Positions 1 to 6,162 of a DNA stretch of 10,254 nt are shown piece after piece. Within the stretch, counting starts at the first letter, position 1. Each line of letters opens with the position of its first letter. A program made the position numbers and the translations under genes. Under the pieces are notes generated by a model. It saw only the letters and a list, made by a program, of their open reading frames with translations. It searched no databases and had not been told where the DNA came from. The DNA comes from Anaerolineales bacterium (GTDB taxonomy: Bacteria > Chloroflexota > Anaerolineae > 4572-78 > NAK82). The stretch is taken from the NCBI GenBank assembly GCA_024643945.1, contig JAHELX010000169.1, forward strand, positions 1 to 10,254, given 5' to 3'.

Positions 1-439
1 ATGGGGACATAAGCGTCAACTTAAAGAATTGACCCCGAAAGTTGAGCCGGGTGCCATTTTGCCAGGTGTCCCACAAGGCCCGCATGGACAGGATGACCTC
101 GCGCAATTTGGCGAGGGGCGGTTCCCACTTTACGCCGAAGCGCCGCTCGTTATGCGCCTTGACCTGGGTGCCCAGGCCCAAAATAAAGCGTCCATTCGAC
201 AGCGCCGCCAGGTCCCATGCCAGGTAAGCCAGCGTCCCCGGGCTACGGGGGAATGCTACAGCAATAGCTGTTCCCAGGTTGGCTCGCCGGGTGTGCTCGG
301 CGATCAAGGCCGACATTAGAAAAGGGTCGTGCGTCGTCTCCGACGACCAAATGCCGTCGAAACCCATTGCCTCCGCCGCTTGTGCCAGTGCCGGCACTTC
401 GCGCAAGTTACCAACGACGATATTGGTGTCAATTTTCAT
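1..439 (-). CDS. LLM-class F420-dependent oxidoreductase, N-terminal part (runs off left edge)
   Basis: The minus-strand frame opens with ATG at 439-437 and stays open to the left edge, giving 146 visible residues. The protein begins MKIDTNIVVGNLREVPALAQ and continues with AEAMGFDGIWSSETTHDPF, the first beta/alpha units of a luciferase-like TIM barrel. It then shows AIAVAFPRSP, ALSNGRFILGLGTQVKAHNERRF and FRGQFFKLTLMSP. These match the luciferase-like monooxygenase superfamily, in particular the F420-dependent TIGR03617-type branch, which carries out hydride-transfer redox on unknown substrates using reduced F420. An AAGGAG ribosome site lies 10 bases before the ATG. The C-terminal half of the barrel is outside the window. 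The substrate cannot be predicted; cofactor choice (F420 rather than FMN) is inferred from family resemblance. Confidence 0.85.
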   Translation of the reverse strand, partial: MKIDTNIVVGNLREVPALAQAAEAMGFDGIWSSETTHDPFLMSALIAEHTRRANLGTAIAVAFPRSPGTLAYLAWDLAALSNGRFILGLGTQVKAHNERRFGVKWEPPLAKLREVILSMRALWDTWQNGTRLNFRGQFFKLTLMSP

Positions 440-521
440 AAAGAGCCTGCTCCTTCAAGGAATTTAAAGGTGTAGATAGGGGGACGAGAAGGTAAGGGGT
501 AGAGACACAAGGGACGTGTCG

Positions 522-550
522 AGTGTAACATGGGGGCAAGCGGTTGTCAA
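522..550 (-). promoter_or_regulatory. sigma70-type promoter for the LLM oxidoreductase gene
   Basis: On the minus strand a perfect TTGACA (550-545) is followed after 17 bases by TACACT (527-522). The -10 is preceded by TGT, an extended -10 (TGn). Transcription would start near 515, giving a leader of about 75 bases before the ATG at 439. The promoter lies in the gap after the receiver-like gene, so the oxidoreductase can be expressed separately from it. Confidence 0.65.
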
Positions 551-578
551 GGCCGCTGAACGGCGGATGCGCGCCGTA

Positions 579-1034
579 TCACAAAGGTATTGGCCTCATT
601 CGCAACTTCTGGCGGTCATGATCATCACGGTCGTGGCCGGGATTATTTCCCAACGGAGCCATCAAATAACGGTCAGCAATCTCGGGCAGAGAGATGATAA
701 GCGCCTCCGGTGTCACCGGATGGCGCACATAGGCGTCCAGGCCCAGCAAATCCATGAGCAACCCGGTGTCTCCTTGCTGGTTGCTGGAGATGCCCACGAT
801 TTTGAGGTCTGGCTTCGCCTGACGAAATGCTTGCAGTGGATAAATCGGCGTGCAGATAAGCTTTTCAATGTCAATCAGCAAAACATCATGTTGCAGGAGA
901 GAGATCAATTGGCAAGCTTCGTCGGGATCGGCAACGCGGTAGACCACCACACCATCAGTGCTCAGGGAATCGGCAAGCCGCCTTGCTGTCTCGGCATCTT
1001 CGTTGAGAACTACGAGTCGCAGAGGTTGGGTCAT
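579..1034 (-). CDS. stand-alone receiver-like (REC) protein, degenerate
   Basis: A 151-residue protein with the length and pattern of a CheY-like receiver domain. The N-terminal strand with acidic pair is LRLVVLNED (E12, D13). The phospho-acceptor candidate is D55 in DVLLIDIEKL, and the switch Ser is in IVGISS (S83/S84). The last strand reads AYVRHPVTPEAL, where the usual K-P lysine is replaced by His105. The fold ends near residue 123. A tail of about 28 residues rich in Asp, His and Arg follows, with no output domain. Response-regulator receivers need the lysine for normal phosphorylation-driven switching, so this may be a pseudo-receiver or a single-domain adaptor. No histidine kinase is visible nearby. 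It lies 139 bases upstream of the LLM gene on the same strand, and no clear promoter or strong ribosome site was found ahead of it. Confidence 0.7.
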   Translation of the reverse strand: MTQPLRLVVLNEDAETARRLADSLSTDGVVVYRVADPDEACQLISLLQHDVLLIDIEKLICTPIYPLQAFRQAKPDLKIVGISSNQQGDTGLLMDLLGLDAYVRHPVTPEALIISLPEIADRYLMAPLGNNPGHDRDDHDRQKLRMRPIPL

Positions 1035-1099
1035 AAGAGTTGGACCTTAAGCTTATGGGCTCAGCATATCACAGTAAGGTATGAGTTGGATTTGAATCT

Positions 1100-1117
1100 C
1101 GTATGATTTTTCATATG
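1100..1117. repeat. AT-rich short inverted repeat between divergent genes
   Basis: CGTATGA and TCATATG pair over 7 positions (one G-U) around a TTTT loop. It lies in the 243-base spacer between the divergently transcribed receiver-like gene and the first lipoprotein gene. It could be an operator or a minor hairpin; nothing in the sequence decides which. Confidence 0.3.
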
Positions 1118-1202
1118 AGTCTTCAGCCAGACCGTGTCTACCCTGGCGCTGGATGAGCTTGAGCGACGGGAGATGGCCCCAGTTTAAATCCAGGCCAGGC
1201 TT

Positions 1203-1231
1203 TTGGTGATACTCACTGCCCGTGGTATAAT
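1203..1231 (+). promoter_or_regulatory. extended -10 promoter for the lipoprotein cluster
   Basis: A perfect TATAAT at 1226-1231 is preceded by TGG (extended -10). A weak -35, TTGGTG (1203-1208), lies 17 bases upstream. The start of transcription would be near 1238, about 40 bases before the ATG at 1278. It is the only strong plus-strand promoter seen ahead of the cluster that runs to 7350. Confidence 0.65.
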
Positions 1232-1277
1232 AGCCCTCGTCTCACTCAGCTTGAGAAGGAAGGATGATGCAAACGTT

Positions 1278-2009
1278 ATGACGAAGCGATCCGCTATGAT
1301 CCTCGTGGCGGGGTTAGTCTTGCTTAGCGGTGGACTGGGTTGTTCTCTCGGACAAAGGCTGGCTCAACAGTTTGCTGTCGAGCCGACGGCCATACCTGTC
1401 CCCACCAAGACGCCGCGCCCGACGTTTACGGCGACACCCGATTGGACGCCCACTCCGACGGTAACGCCTACGCCAACCATCACACCTATTCCGACCGACA
1501 CACCCACGCCGGTGCCGACCGATACACCCACGCCAATGCCACCCACAGACACACCTGTGCCCACGGCGACCTTTACCCCGGCACCGCCCACGGCGACCTT
1601 CACCCCGGCGCCCCCCACACCCACGCCCGAGCCCAGTTATCCCTTCTATGTGGCGGAGCAAAGTAACCGGGAGTTTACCCACACCAATTATCATGCTATC
1701 GTCCTTTATGTGGAGATCCTCAATGCGGCCGGTACGCCCCTGGGAGGGTATAAAGTCGTGGGTGATAGCACGACGGGTCAGCATTTAGTGTCCGACGAAT
1801 CGTGTTGGAGTTGGTGCAAAGCCACGCCACCTGGCGGTTATGCCAAGGTTGCTAACGTGACCTTTGAACCCGGACCTTTCATCGATGGCGCCTGGAATGT
1901 CTACCTTATAGACGGCGCAGGGAACCAGGTTTCACCGGTGGTGTCGTTATCATACAGCACCGACCCCGGTCAGTGGGTCTGGGATCATATCTTGTTTAAA
2001 GGGAAGTAA
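1278..2009 (+). CDS. putative lipoprotein A: Pro/Thr stalk plus C-terminal beta domain
   Basis: Predicted 243 residues from ATG 1278. A longer frame from 1203 would put an arginine/lysine-rich extension before the signal peptide and would include the promoter, so 1278 is preferred. An AGGAAGGA stretch lies 13 bases upstream. Residues 1-22 form a signal peptide (MTKRSAMILVAGLVLLSGGL then G-C22) with a lipobox-like end, GLGC. Residues 36-120 are a low-complexity stalk rich in TPTP, PTDTPTP and PTATFTPA, including a 27-base near-perfect tandem duplication at 1561-1614. Residues 121-243 are a compact domain with alternating hydrophobic strands (AIVLYVEILNAAG, GGYKVVG, AWNVYLIDGAGN, SPVVSLSYSTDP) and a Cys pair (SCWSWC). 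An Ig-like beta sandwich on the cell surface is inferred. It is paralogous to the next two genes; no enzymatic motif is visible and its ligand is unknown. Confidence 0.85.
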   Translation: MTKRSAMILVAGLVLLSGGLGCSLGQRLAQQFAVEPTAIPVPTKTPRPTFTATPDWTPTPTVTPTPTITPIPTDTPTPVPTDTPTPMPPTDTPVPTATFTPAPPTATFTPAPPTPTPEPSYPFYVAEQSNREFTHTNYHAIVLYVEILNAAGTPLGGYKVVGDSTTGQHLVSDESCWSWCKATPPGGYAKVANVTFEPGPFIDGAWNVYLIDGAGNQVSPVVSLSYSTDPGQWVWDHILFKGK

Positions 2010-2021
2010 CTCGATCGTTGC

Positions 2022-2107
2022 AGGGTCAGTACCCTATCAACGGTGATTTGACGTGGAAAAACTGACGCCATGGGCGTCAAAATTATCTGTCAATTCCCCA
2101 AAGGGGA
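2022..2107. repeat. cluster of three short hairpins after lipoprotein A
   Basis: Three perfect short palindromes follow one another: AGGGT/ACCCT (2022-2035, 4-base loop), TGACGCC/GGCGTCA (2063-2079, 3-base loop) and TCCCC/GGGGA (2095-2107, 3-base loop). The middle one could stop transcription, but the bases after it (AAATTATCTG) are not a real T-run, so an intrinsic terminator is not established. They occupy the first part of the 244-base gap between lipoproteins A and B. Confidence 0.45.
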
Positions 2108-2121
2108 CCTATGGGTTAGCC

Positions 2122-2151
2122 TTGACAGGGCACTAGATAGACCGTTAGTTT
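2122..2151 (+). promoter_or_regulatory. weak promoter candidate before lipoprotein B
   Basis: A perfect TTGACA (2122-2127) is followed after 18 bases by TAGTTT (2146-2151), which matches the -10 consensus at only three positions. If used, the transcript would carry a GC-rich stem (2172-2200) in its leader before the ATG at 2254. Confidence 0.3.
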
Positions 2152-2171
2152 TGATGTGTTTTTCAGCCTGG

Positions 2172-2200
2172 CGCCCCGGTGCCCGAAAGGTGTCGGGGCG
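2172..2200 (+). repeat. GC-rich stem-loop in the leader of lipoprotein B
   Basis: CGCCCCG (2172-2178) pairs perfectly with CGGGGCG (2194-2200). The loop can close further as CC-GAAA-GG, a GNRA-type tetraloop. It lies 54 bases ahead of the chosen start codon. There is no downstream T-run, so it is more likely a leader structure than a terminator; no known riboswitch class is recognised. Confidence 0.45.
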
Positions 2201-2253
2201 GACCATTGCCAGGACGCAACGACAATCAATTCTTTTTAACAGCCGAGAGGGGA

Positions 2254-3009
2254 ATGCGCAACCTATTGATGAGACGCAAATTGCTACCGGGCTTGTTGTT
2301 GGTGGTGAGCCTGGTGGGAAGCCTGAGCTGTTCGGTGGGCAAGCTTCTGGTGCAGGTGCCCACCCCTACCATCGAGCCGACCAAGACGCCGCGTCCTACC
2401 TTCACCTTCACCCCCTACTGGACGCCGACGCCGCTTCCTACATCCACTGCTACCTTCACGCCGCTCCCGCCAACCGACACACCCACACCGGAGGCAACCC
2501 AGGCGTCTGAAGAGACGACGGCCGAAACAGAGCGACCCACAGATACACCGCCACCACCACCTACTAGCACGCCTGCTCCCCAGTCACCAACGGATACGCC
2601 TACGCCGGAGCCACCGACGGCCACACCGGCGCCTTCGTACGCTTTTTCCTGTGTGCTTTTTACGCATCCTACGGGCACACAGCAATTCACTTATATCACC
2701 GGCAGTGCTTACAAATGGATTGATAAATCTATGGGCAACGCAAAGCCACAAGCAGGATATGTTTTGGTAGTTATCGGTCCCAGCGGTGAGTATAAGAGTG
2801 AGGTGTCTGGCCCTGGAGCTGCTGACAGCAAAGGGCAAGGGCTTGGCGATAATCACCCGATGAATATGAAGGTCGAGTTTCAGCCTTACGTACCAGGCGA
2901 CTACCGCGTTTATCTGACTCAAGACGGGGAGCAGGTCTCTAACGAAGTTCAGCTTACTATGTCAAGTGACCCTTTGACGTATGCCCATGTTGAATGTGTT
3001 TCTGAATAA
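2254..3009 (+). CDS. putative lipoprotein B: Pro/Thr stalk plus C-terminal beta domain
   Basis: Predicted 251 residues from ATG 2254. A GAGAGG run lies directly before it; ATG 2269 is an alternative, and both keep the signal peptide. The signal ends in LVVSLVGSLSC26, with the same Leu at -2 as in its paralogues. Residues 36-128 form a stalk that starts with PTKTPRPTFTFTP, nearly identical to the start of the stalk in lipoprotein A (PTKTPRPTFTATP). It then runs through PPTDTPTP repeats with a short Glu/Thr-rich insert. Residues 129-251 are the C-terminal domain, the same length as that of A (123 residues). It has strand-like segments GYVLVVIGPSGEY, GDYRVYLTQDGEQV and SNEVQLTMSSDP, the last matching SPVVSLSYSTDP of A. 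The first and last Cys of the domain could form a disulfide. A surface-anchored binding protein is inferred; the function is unknown. Confidence 0.85.
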   Translation: MRNLLMRRKLLPGLLLVVSLVGSLSCSVGKLLVQVPTPTIEPTKTPRPTFTFTPYWTPTPLPTSTATFTPLPPTDTPTPEATQASEETTAETERPTDTPPPPPTSTPAPQSPTDTPTPEPPTATPAPSYAFSCVLFTHPTGTQQFTYITGSAYKWIDKSMGNAKPQAGYVLVVIGPSGEYKSEVSGPGAADSKGQGLGDNHPMNMKVEFQPYVPGDYRVYLTQDGEQVSNEVQLTMSSDPLTYAHVECVSE

Positions 3010-3035
3010 GCTACTTGGCCTATTGATGAGTGAGG

Positions 3036-3167
3036 GTAACTATTCAGCCACCCTTGCGAAGGTTGCGAATAACCTCGCTAACAGGTCAGTTTTCGGCAGG
3101 CCAGGGCATTTTCGCCCTGAAAACTCTCACCAAACCTTCGCAAGGGTTATCTGGCCTGAGTAGTTAC
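3036..3167. mobile_element. 132-bp MITE-like element with 8-bp target duplication
   Basis: The ends are GTAACTATTCAG (3036-3047) and CTGAGTAGTTAC (3156-3167), inverted repeats matching at 11 of 12 positions. After a gap of a few bases the repeats resume as ACCCTTGCGAAGGTT on the left and AACCTTCGCAAGGGT on the right. The interior folds again: CAGGGC/GCCCTG around ATTTTC, with AGTTTT/AAAACT outside. The element is flanked by a perfect 8-bp direct repeat, GAGTGAGG, at 3028-3035 and 3168-3175. This is the pattern of a non-autonomous miniature inverted-repeat transposable element. An 8-bp duplication and GTAA termini are features of IS66-family elements, so mobilisation by such a transposase is a reasonable inference. 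The element has no coding capacity. It separates lipoproteins B and C. Confidence 0.85.
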
Positions 3168-3230
3168 GAGTGAGGAACCATAGGTGCGGTTGACATTTGA
3201 CCCAGCTTGGAAGGGGTGAGTAAAAAGACT

Positions 3231-4022
3231 ATGAAGCGCAATCGAACGCAAGTATTTCTCGGCCTGGCTCTGGTTCTGACTCTGGCCAGCCTGGGATGTG
3301 GCCTGACCGAGAGACTGGGCACTCGTTTGGCCGGCGATCCGGTCAAGACAGTTTCTGTCATCACTCGCACTCCCTGGCCCACTTTCACCCCCACCCCAGG
3401 AAAGGTTGCAGCCGTGCCATCCGATGAGACCGGCGGGCAGGCCGTAGTGATGTTGAACAATCTACCGACTTCAACCCCCACAATGCCACCTGCTGACACA
3501 CCAACACCCCTACCGCCTACAGATACGCCCACGCCGGTGCTCCCCACCCCCACTGACACGCCGCCACCACCGCCTACCAAGCCACCCGCTCCGCCACCAG
3601 CGCCGACTGCAACTCCCGTACCGGCACCGCCACCCAAGCCACAGTACCAAGTCTCACCTGGCCCGTGGTACGCTGGCGAACCCAATGCAGCGATCGTGCG
3701 CTTCTATGGCCACATCAAAGACGCGTCTGGAGCAGCAGTCAATGGCTACAGCGTCAAGGCCACCTGCGGCGACTACTTTGCCCTTTCCTTCCCCAGTGGT
3801 CCGAGCCCCTTTGCGCCCGATTGGGCGCCAGGCTGGTACGACATCGTTGCCAACCCCATATCGTGCGCTTGGACGTTACAAGTGGTGGAGTATCAATGTA
3901 ACACCGCGGGCTTCGACGCCAAATGTAAAGAATATGAACCTCTCTCCGAGGCGGTTCCCGTGATGACCGACGTAGGAGCCGGAGAGACAATCATCGTCGC
4001 CGATTGGATTAAGAACTGGTGA
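3231..4022 (+). CDS. putative lipoprotein C: Pro/Thr stalk plus C-terminal beta domain
   Basis: Predicted 263 residues from ATG 3231, 14 bases after GGAAGGGG. A TTG at 3207 would only add an unlikely leader before the signal peptide. The signal is MKRNRTQVFLGLALVLTLAS then LGC23. The stalk (about residues 46-138) begins with TRTPWPTFTPTPG, related to TPRPTFTxTP of A and B. It is interrupted by a non-repetitive stretch of about 25 residues (KVAAVPSDETGG onward) before the PPTDTPTP and poly-Pro part. The C-terminal domain (139-263, 125 residues) has IVRFYGHIKDASGAAVNGY, comparable to IVLYVEILNAAGTPLGGY of A, and four Cys that could pair. The stop codon overlaps the GTG start of the metallopeptidase gene, so the two are probably translated together. 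A surface-displayed binding role, or partnership with the protease, is inferred only. Confidence 0.85.
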   Translation: MKRNRTQVFLGLALVLTLASLGCGLTERLGTRLAGDPVKTVSVITRTPWPTFTPTPGKVAAVPSDETGGQAVVMLNNLPTSTPTMPPADTPTPLPPTDTPTPVLPTPTDTPPPPPTKPPAPPPAPTATPVPAPPPKPQYQVSPGPWYAGEPNAAIVRFYGHIKDASGAAVNGYSVKATCGDYFALSFPSGPSPFAPDWAPGWYDIVANPISCAWTLQVVEYQCNTAGFDAKCKEYEPLSEAVPVMTDVGAGETIIVADWIKNW

Positions 4023-6127
4023 AGAACCGATATTCCTCTATCCTGGTCTTTCTGCTTCTTCTGTCCCTGGCTTGTGTGGCCAGTGGCCTCACGATCTATT
4101 TCTCTCTGAATGGAACCTTCCCGCAGCGCCTGGGCGGGCTATGGTGGGGGAACGACCCCCAAAGAGAATCTGTGGGTGGGGAGGTGCCAACAGAGCCAAG
4201 CCTCCAGGTCCTGGTGCCGACCCCGGATAGAACGCCGATGGCCGCCGACACACCAGTCGCAGCGCGAGACCCGGCGCCTATCTTCACCCCGGAGTCCGTA
4301 GCGAGTGTCACGCCGCTGCCCCCCCATGCGGCTGGAGTCGGCACCACAGAGAAGCTACTGGCGGAAACGGACGTCCCAATCCGGGACCGGTTGGATCTGG
4401 CGCGACGCTTCAAGCTCTCCGATCAGCCCATTCCGGTCGTCGTCAATCCCACCCCACCGGCGTATCAGGTCGGCGATCAGGAGACCTTCTGGGTTGGCGA
4501 AAGCGACACCTTGCGCCACTTTGAGGTGACAGCCACCCTGCGCTACGTTGGTGCCCACAGCTATTGGTGGGTCGAAGACGGCTATGACGTGCCAGACACG
4601 GACGTTGCCGCCTCGGCCGAGACGTTTGAGAACAGCATCTATCCTACCGACCGCGCTTTCTTCGGCAGCGAATGGTCGCCGGGCGTGGATAACGACCCGC
4701 GTGTCCACATTTTCCTCGGCAATGTGCCGGGCGTGGGAGGCTATTTTTACAGCATCAACGAGTATTCAAAACTTATTAACCCCTACAGCAACCAGAAAGA
4801 AATGTTCTTCATCAACATCAATGCTGCCAAACCGGGCAGCGACCGGCTCGATTCCATCCTTGCCCACGAATTCCAGCATATGATCCATTGGCATAACGAC
4901 GCCAATGAGGAAACGTGGGTCAACGAGGGCTTGTCGGAGTTGGCGATGGCCCTCAACGGTTACGATACCGGCGGCACTGAGCGCGCCTTTACCCAGACAC
5001 CGGATACACAGCTCAATACCTGGGGTGATTCGCCCAACGAGTCCATCGGGCACTACGGCGGCAGTTTCCTCTTTGTGAGTTACTTCCTGGAGCGATTTGG
5101 CGAAGATATGATGCGCCAGGTGGTAGCCAACCCGGCCAACGGCGCCGACGGCTTTAACGCCGTGCTGGCTGCCACAGGGCAACCCTATCGCTTTGACAAT
5201 GTCTTCTCGGACTGGCTGATAGCAAATTACCTGGACGATCCGACGCTTGGCGAGGGGCTGTGGGGCTATCGCGATTTGTCGGTCGGTCCGGTTACCCTCG
5301 ATGCCCAGCACAAAGATTATCCAGTGGATCGAAAGAGCACGGTCAATCAATATGCCGCTGACTACGTTGCTTTTGAGGGCCAGGGTACGCTAACGATTGA
5401 ATTCACCGGCACTACGCAAGTAAAAGTGGTGCCCAACGATGCGCACAGCGGGACTTATCAATGGTGGTCCAACCGAGGCGACGATTCAGACATGACCCTC
5501 ACCCACAGTTTTGACCTATCGGATGTGGATCAGGCCACGTTGCAATTTTGGACATGGTATGACATCGAAGAGGACTGGGATTTTGCTTACGTGGAAGTCT
5601 CGACTGACGGCGGTCAGACGTGGGACATTTTACCTGGCCGATACACCACCAGCGAAAACAAGAGTGGCAACAGCTTTGGTCAGGCCTGGACTGGCATCTC
5701 TGGCGGCGGCGACACGCCTCAATGGGGGCAAGAAGAGGTTGACCTTTCGGCCTATGCCGGTCAGGTGATCGATGTGCGCTTCGAGTACATCACCGACGAC
5801 GCGGTTAACCACGCTGGAATTCTGCTCGACGATATCGCTATCCCTGCCATCGACTATTTTGATGACGCCGAGTCCGGCGATGGCGGCTGGCAGGCGGCCG
5901 GCTTTGCCCGCATGGATAACGACCTCTCCCAGCGCTACACCGTGCAGGCCATCGAACTGGGGGACAGGCCGCGCGTACAGCGCATGATGCTGGATGGAAA
6001 TAACCACGGCCAACTGACCATTGCTGGTCTGGGTGAATCGAATGATCAGGTGGTGTTGGTAATCAGTGCAATTACTCCTTTTACCACTGAGGTCGCTAGC
6101 TATCACTACCACGCTACCTTGAAGTAG
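4019..6127 (+). CDS. anchored secreted zinc metallopeptidase with InhA/MAM-like C-terminal domain
   Basis: 702 residues from a GTG that overlaps the preceding stop by four bases (GTGA). No Shine-Dalgarno is visible, so translational coupling is likely. Residues 6-30 are a hydrophobic segment with SLAC19, either a lipobox of the cluster's type or a membrane anchor. A short Pro/Thr linker follows (PTPDRTP, IFTPES). The catalytic domain holds HEFQH (H283, E284, H287), then WVNEGLSE with E303 as the likely third zinc ligand. This is a gluzincin layout like thermolysin's NEAISD and close to M30-type (hyicolysin) peptidases. HYGGSFLFVSYFLERFG follows, as in that group. Residues about 474-610 (HSGTYQWWSNRG, FWTWYDIEEDWDFAYVEVST, LLDDIAIP) match the MAM-like beta domain of immune-inhibitor-A (M6) proteins. 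A final 90-residue beta region ends at SAITPFTTE. It probably degrades extracellular protein; the substrate is unknown. Confidence 0.9.
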   Translation: MKNRYSSILVFLLLLSLACVASGLTIYFSLNGTFPQRLGGLWWGNDPQRESVGGEVPTEPSLQVLVPTPDRTPMAADTPVAARDPAPIFTPESVASVTPLPPHAAGVGTTEKLLAETDVPIRDRLDLARRFKLSDQPIPVVVNPTPPAYQVGDQETFWVGESDTLRHFEVTATLRYVGAHSYWWVEDGYDVPDTDVAASAETFENSIYPTDRAFFGSEWSPGVDNDPRVHIFLGNVPGVGGYFYSINEYSKLINPYSNQKEMFFININAAKPGSDRLDSILAHEFQHMIHWHNDANEETWVNEGLSELAMALNGYDTGGTERAFTQTPDTQLNTWGDSPNESIGHYGGSFLFVSYFLERFGEDMMRQVVANPANGADGFNAVLAATGQPYRFDNVFSDWLIANYLDDPTLGEGLWGYRDLSVGPVTLDAQHKDYPVDRKSTVNQYAADYVAFEGQGTLTIEFTGTTQVKVVPNDAHSGTYQWWSNRGDDSDMTLTHSFDLSDVDQATLQFWTWYDIEEDWDFAYVEVSTDGGQTWDILPGRYTTSENKSGNSFGQAWTGISGGGDTPQWGQEEVDLSAYAGQVIDVRFEYITDDAVNHAGILLDDIAIPAIDYFDDAESGDGGWQAAGFARMDNDLSQRYTVQAIELGDRPRVQRMMLDGNNHGQLTIAGLGESNDQVVLVISAITPFTTEVASYHYHATLK

Positions 6128-6139
6128 GGGCGTGCCCTT

Positions 6140-6155
6140 ACTCCTTCCAAGGAGT
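6140..6155 (+). promoter_or_regulatory. hairpin covering the ribosome site of the Tag-like gene
   Basis: ACTCCTT (6140-6146) and AAGGAGT (6149-6155) are perfect inverted repeats with a 2-base centre (six pairs with a usable TCCA loop). The right arm contains the whole AAGGAG Shine-Dalgarno, 8 bases before ATG 6163. A folded message would hide the ribosome site unless it is opened, for example by ribosomes finishing the upstream gene 12 bases earlier. Confidence 0.55.
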
Positions 6156-6162
6156 GCGACAA

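Noticed and set aside
1..40. Left-edge sequence looking like an insertion-sequence end (GGGGACATAAGCGTCAACTT)
   Set aside because: It translates in frame as FRGQFFKLTLMSP, a typical segment of the luciferase-like family, so it is coding.
1115..1188. Short plus-strand frames before the promoter (e.g. MSLQPDRVYPGAG, and a frame ending DELERREMAPV)
   Set aside because: Too short, different frames, no ribosome site, and no homologous context to call them gene remnants.
1264..1281. Five-codon leader frame (ATG ATG CAA ACG TTA TGA) overlapping the start of lipoprotein A
   Set aside because: The purine-rich site abuts its first ATG with almost no spacing, and such tiny frames are common by chance.
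1314..1784. Long open frames opposite the Pro/Thr stalks (Gly/Val- or Arg-rich, minus strand), also at 2415-2690 and 3164-3685
   Set aside because: They are antisense shadows of the repetitive TPTP codons, with low-complexity GVGVSVG products and no start signals.
3036..3167. Integron attC site or riboswitch as explanation of the nested inverted repeats
   Set aside because: No integron core sites or integrase, no known riboswitch signature, and the flanking 8-bp direct repeats point to transposition.
3190..3218. TTGACA at 3190-3195 as a promoter for lipoprotein C
   Set aside because: No -10 hexamer at 16-18 bases; that position is the ribosome site of the gene.
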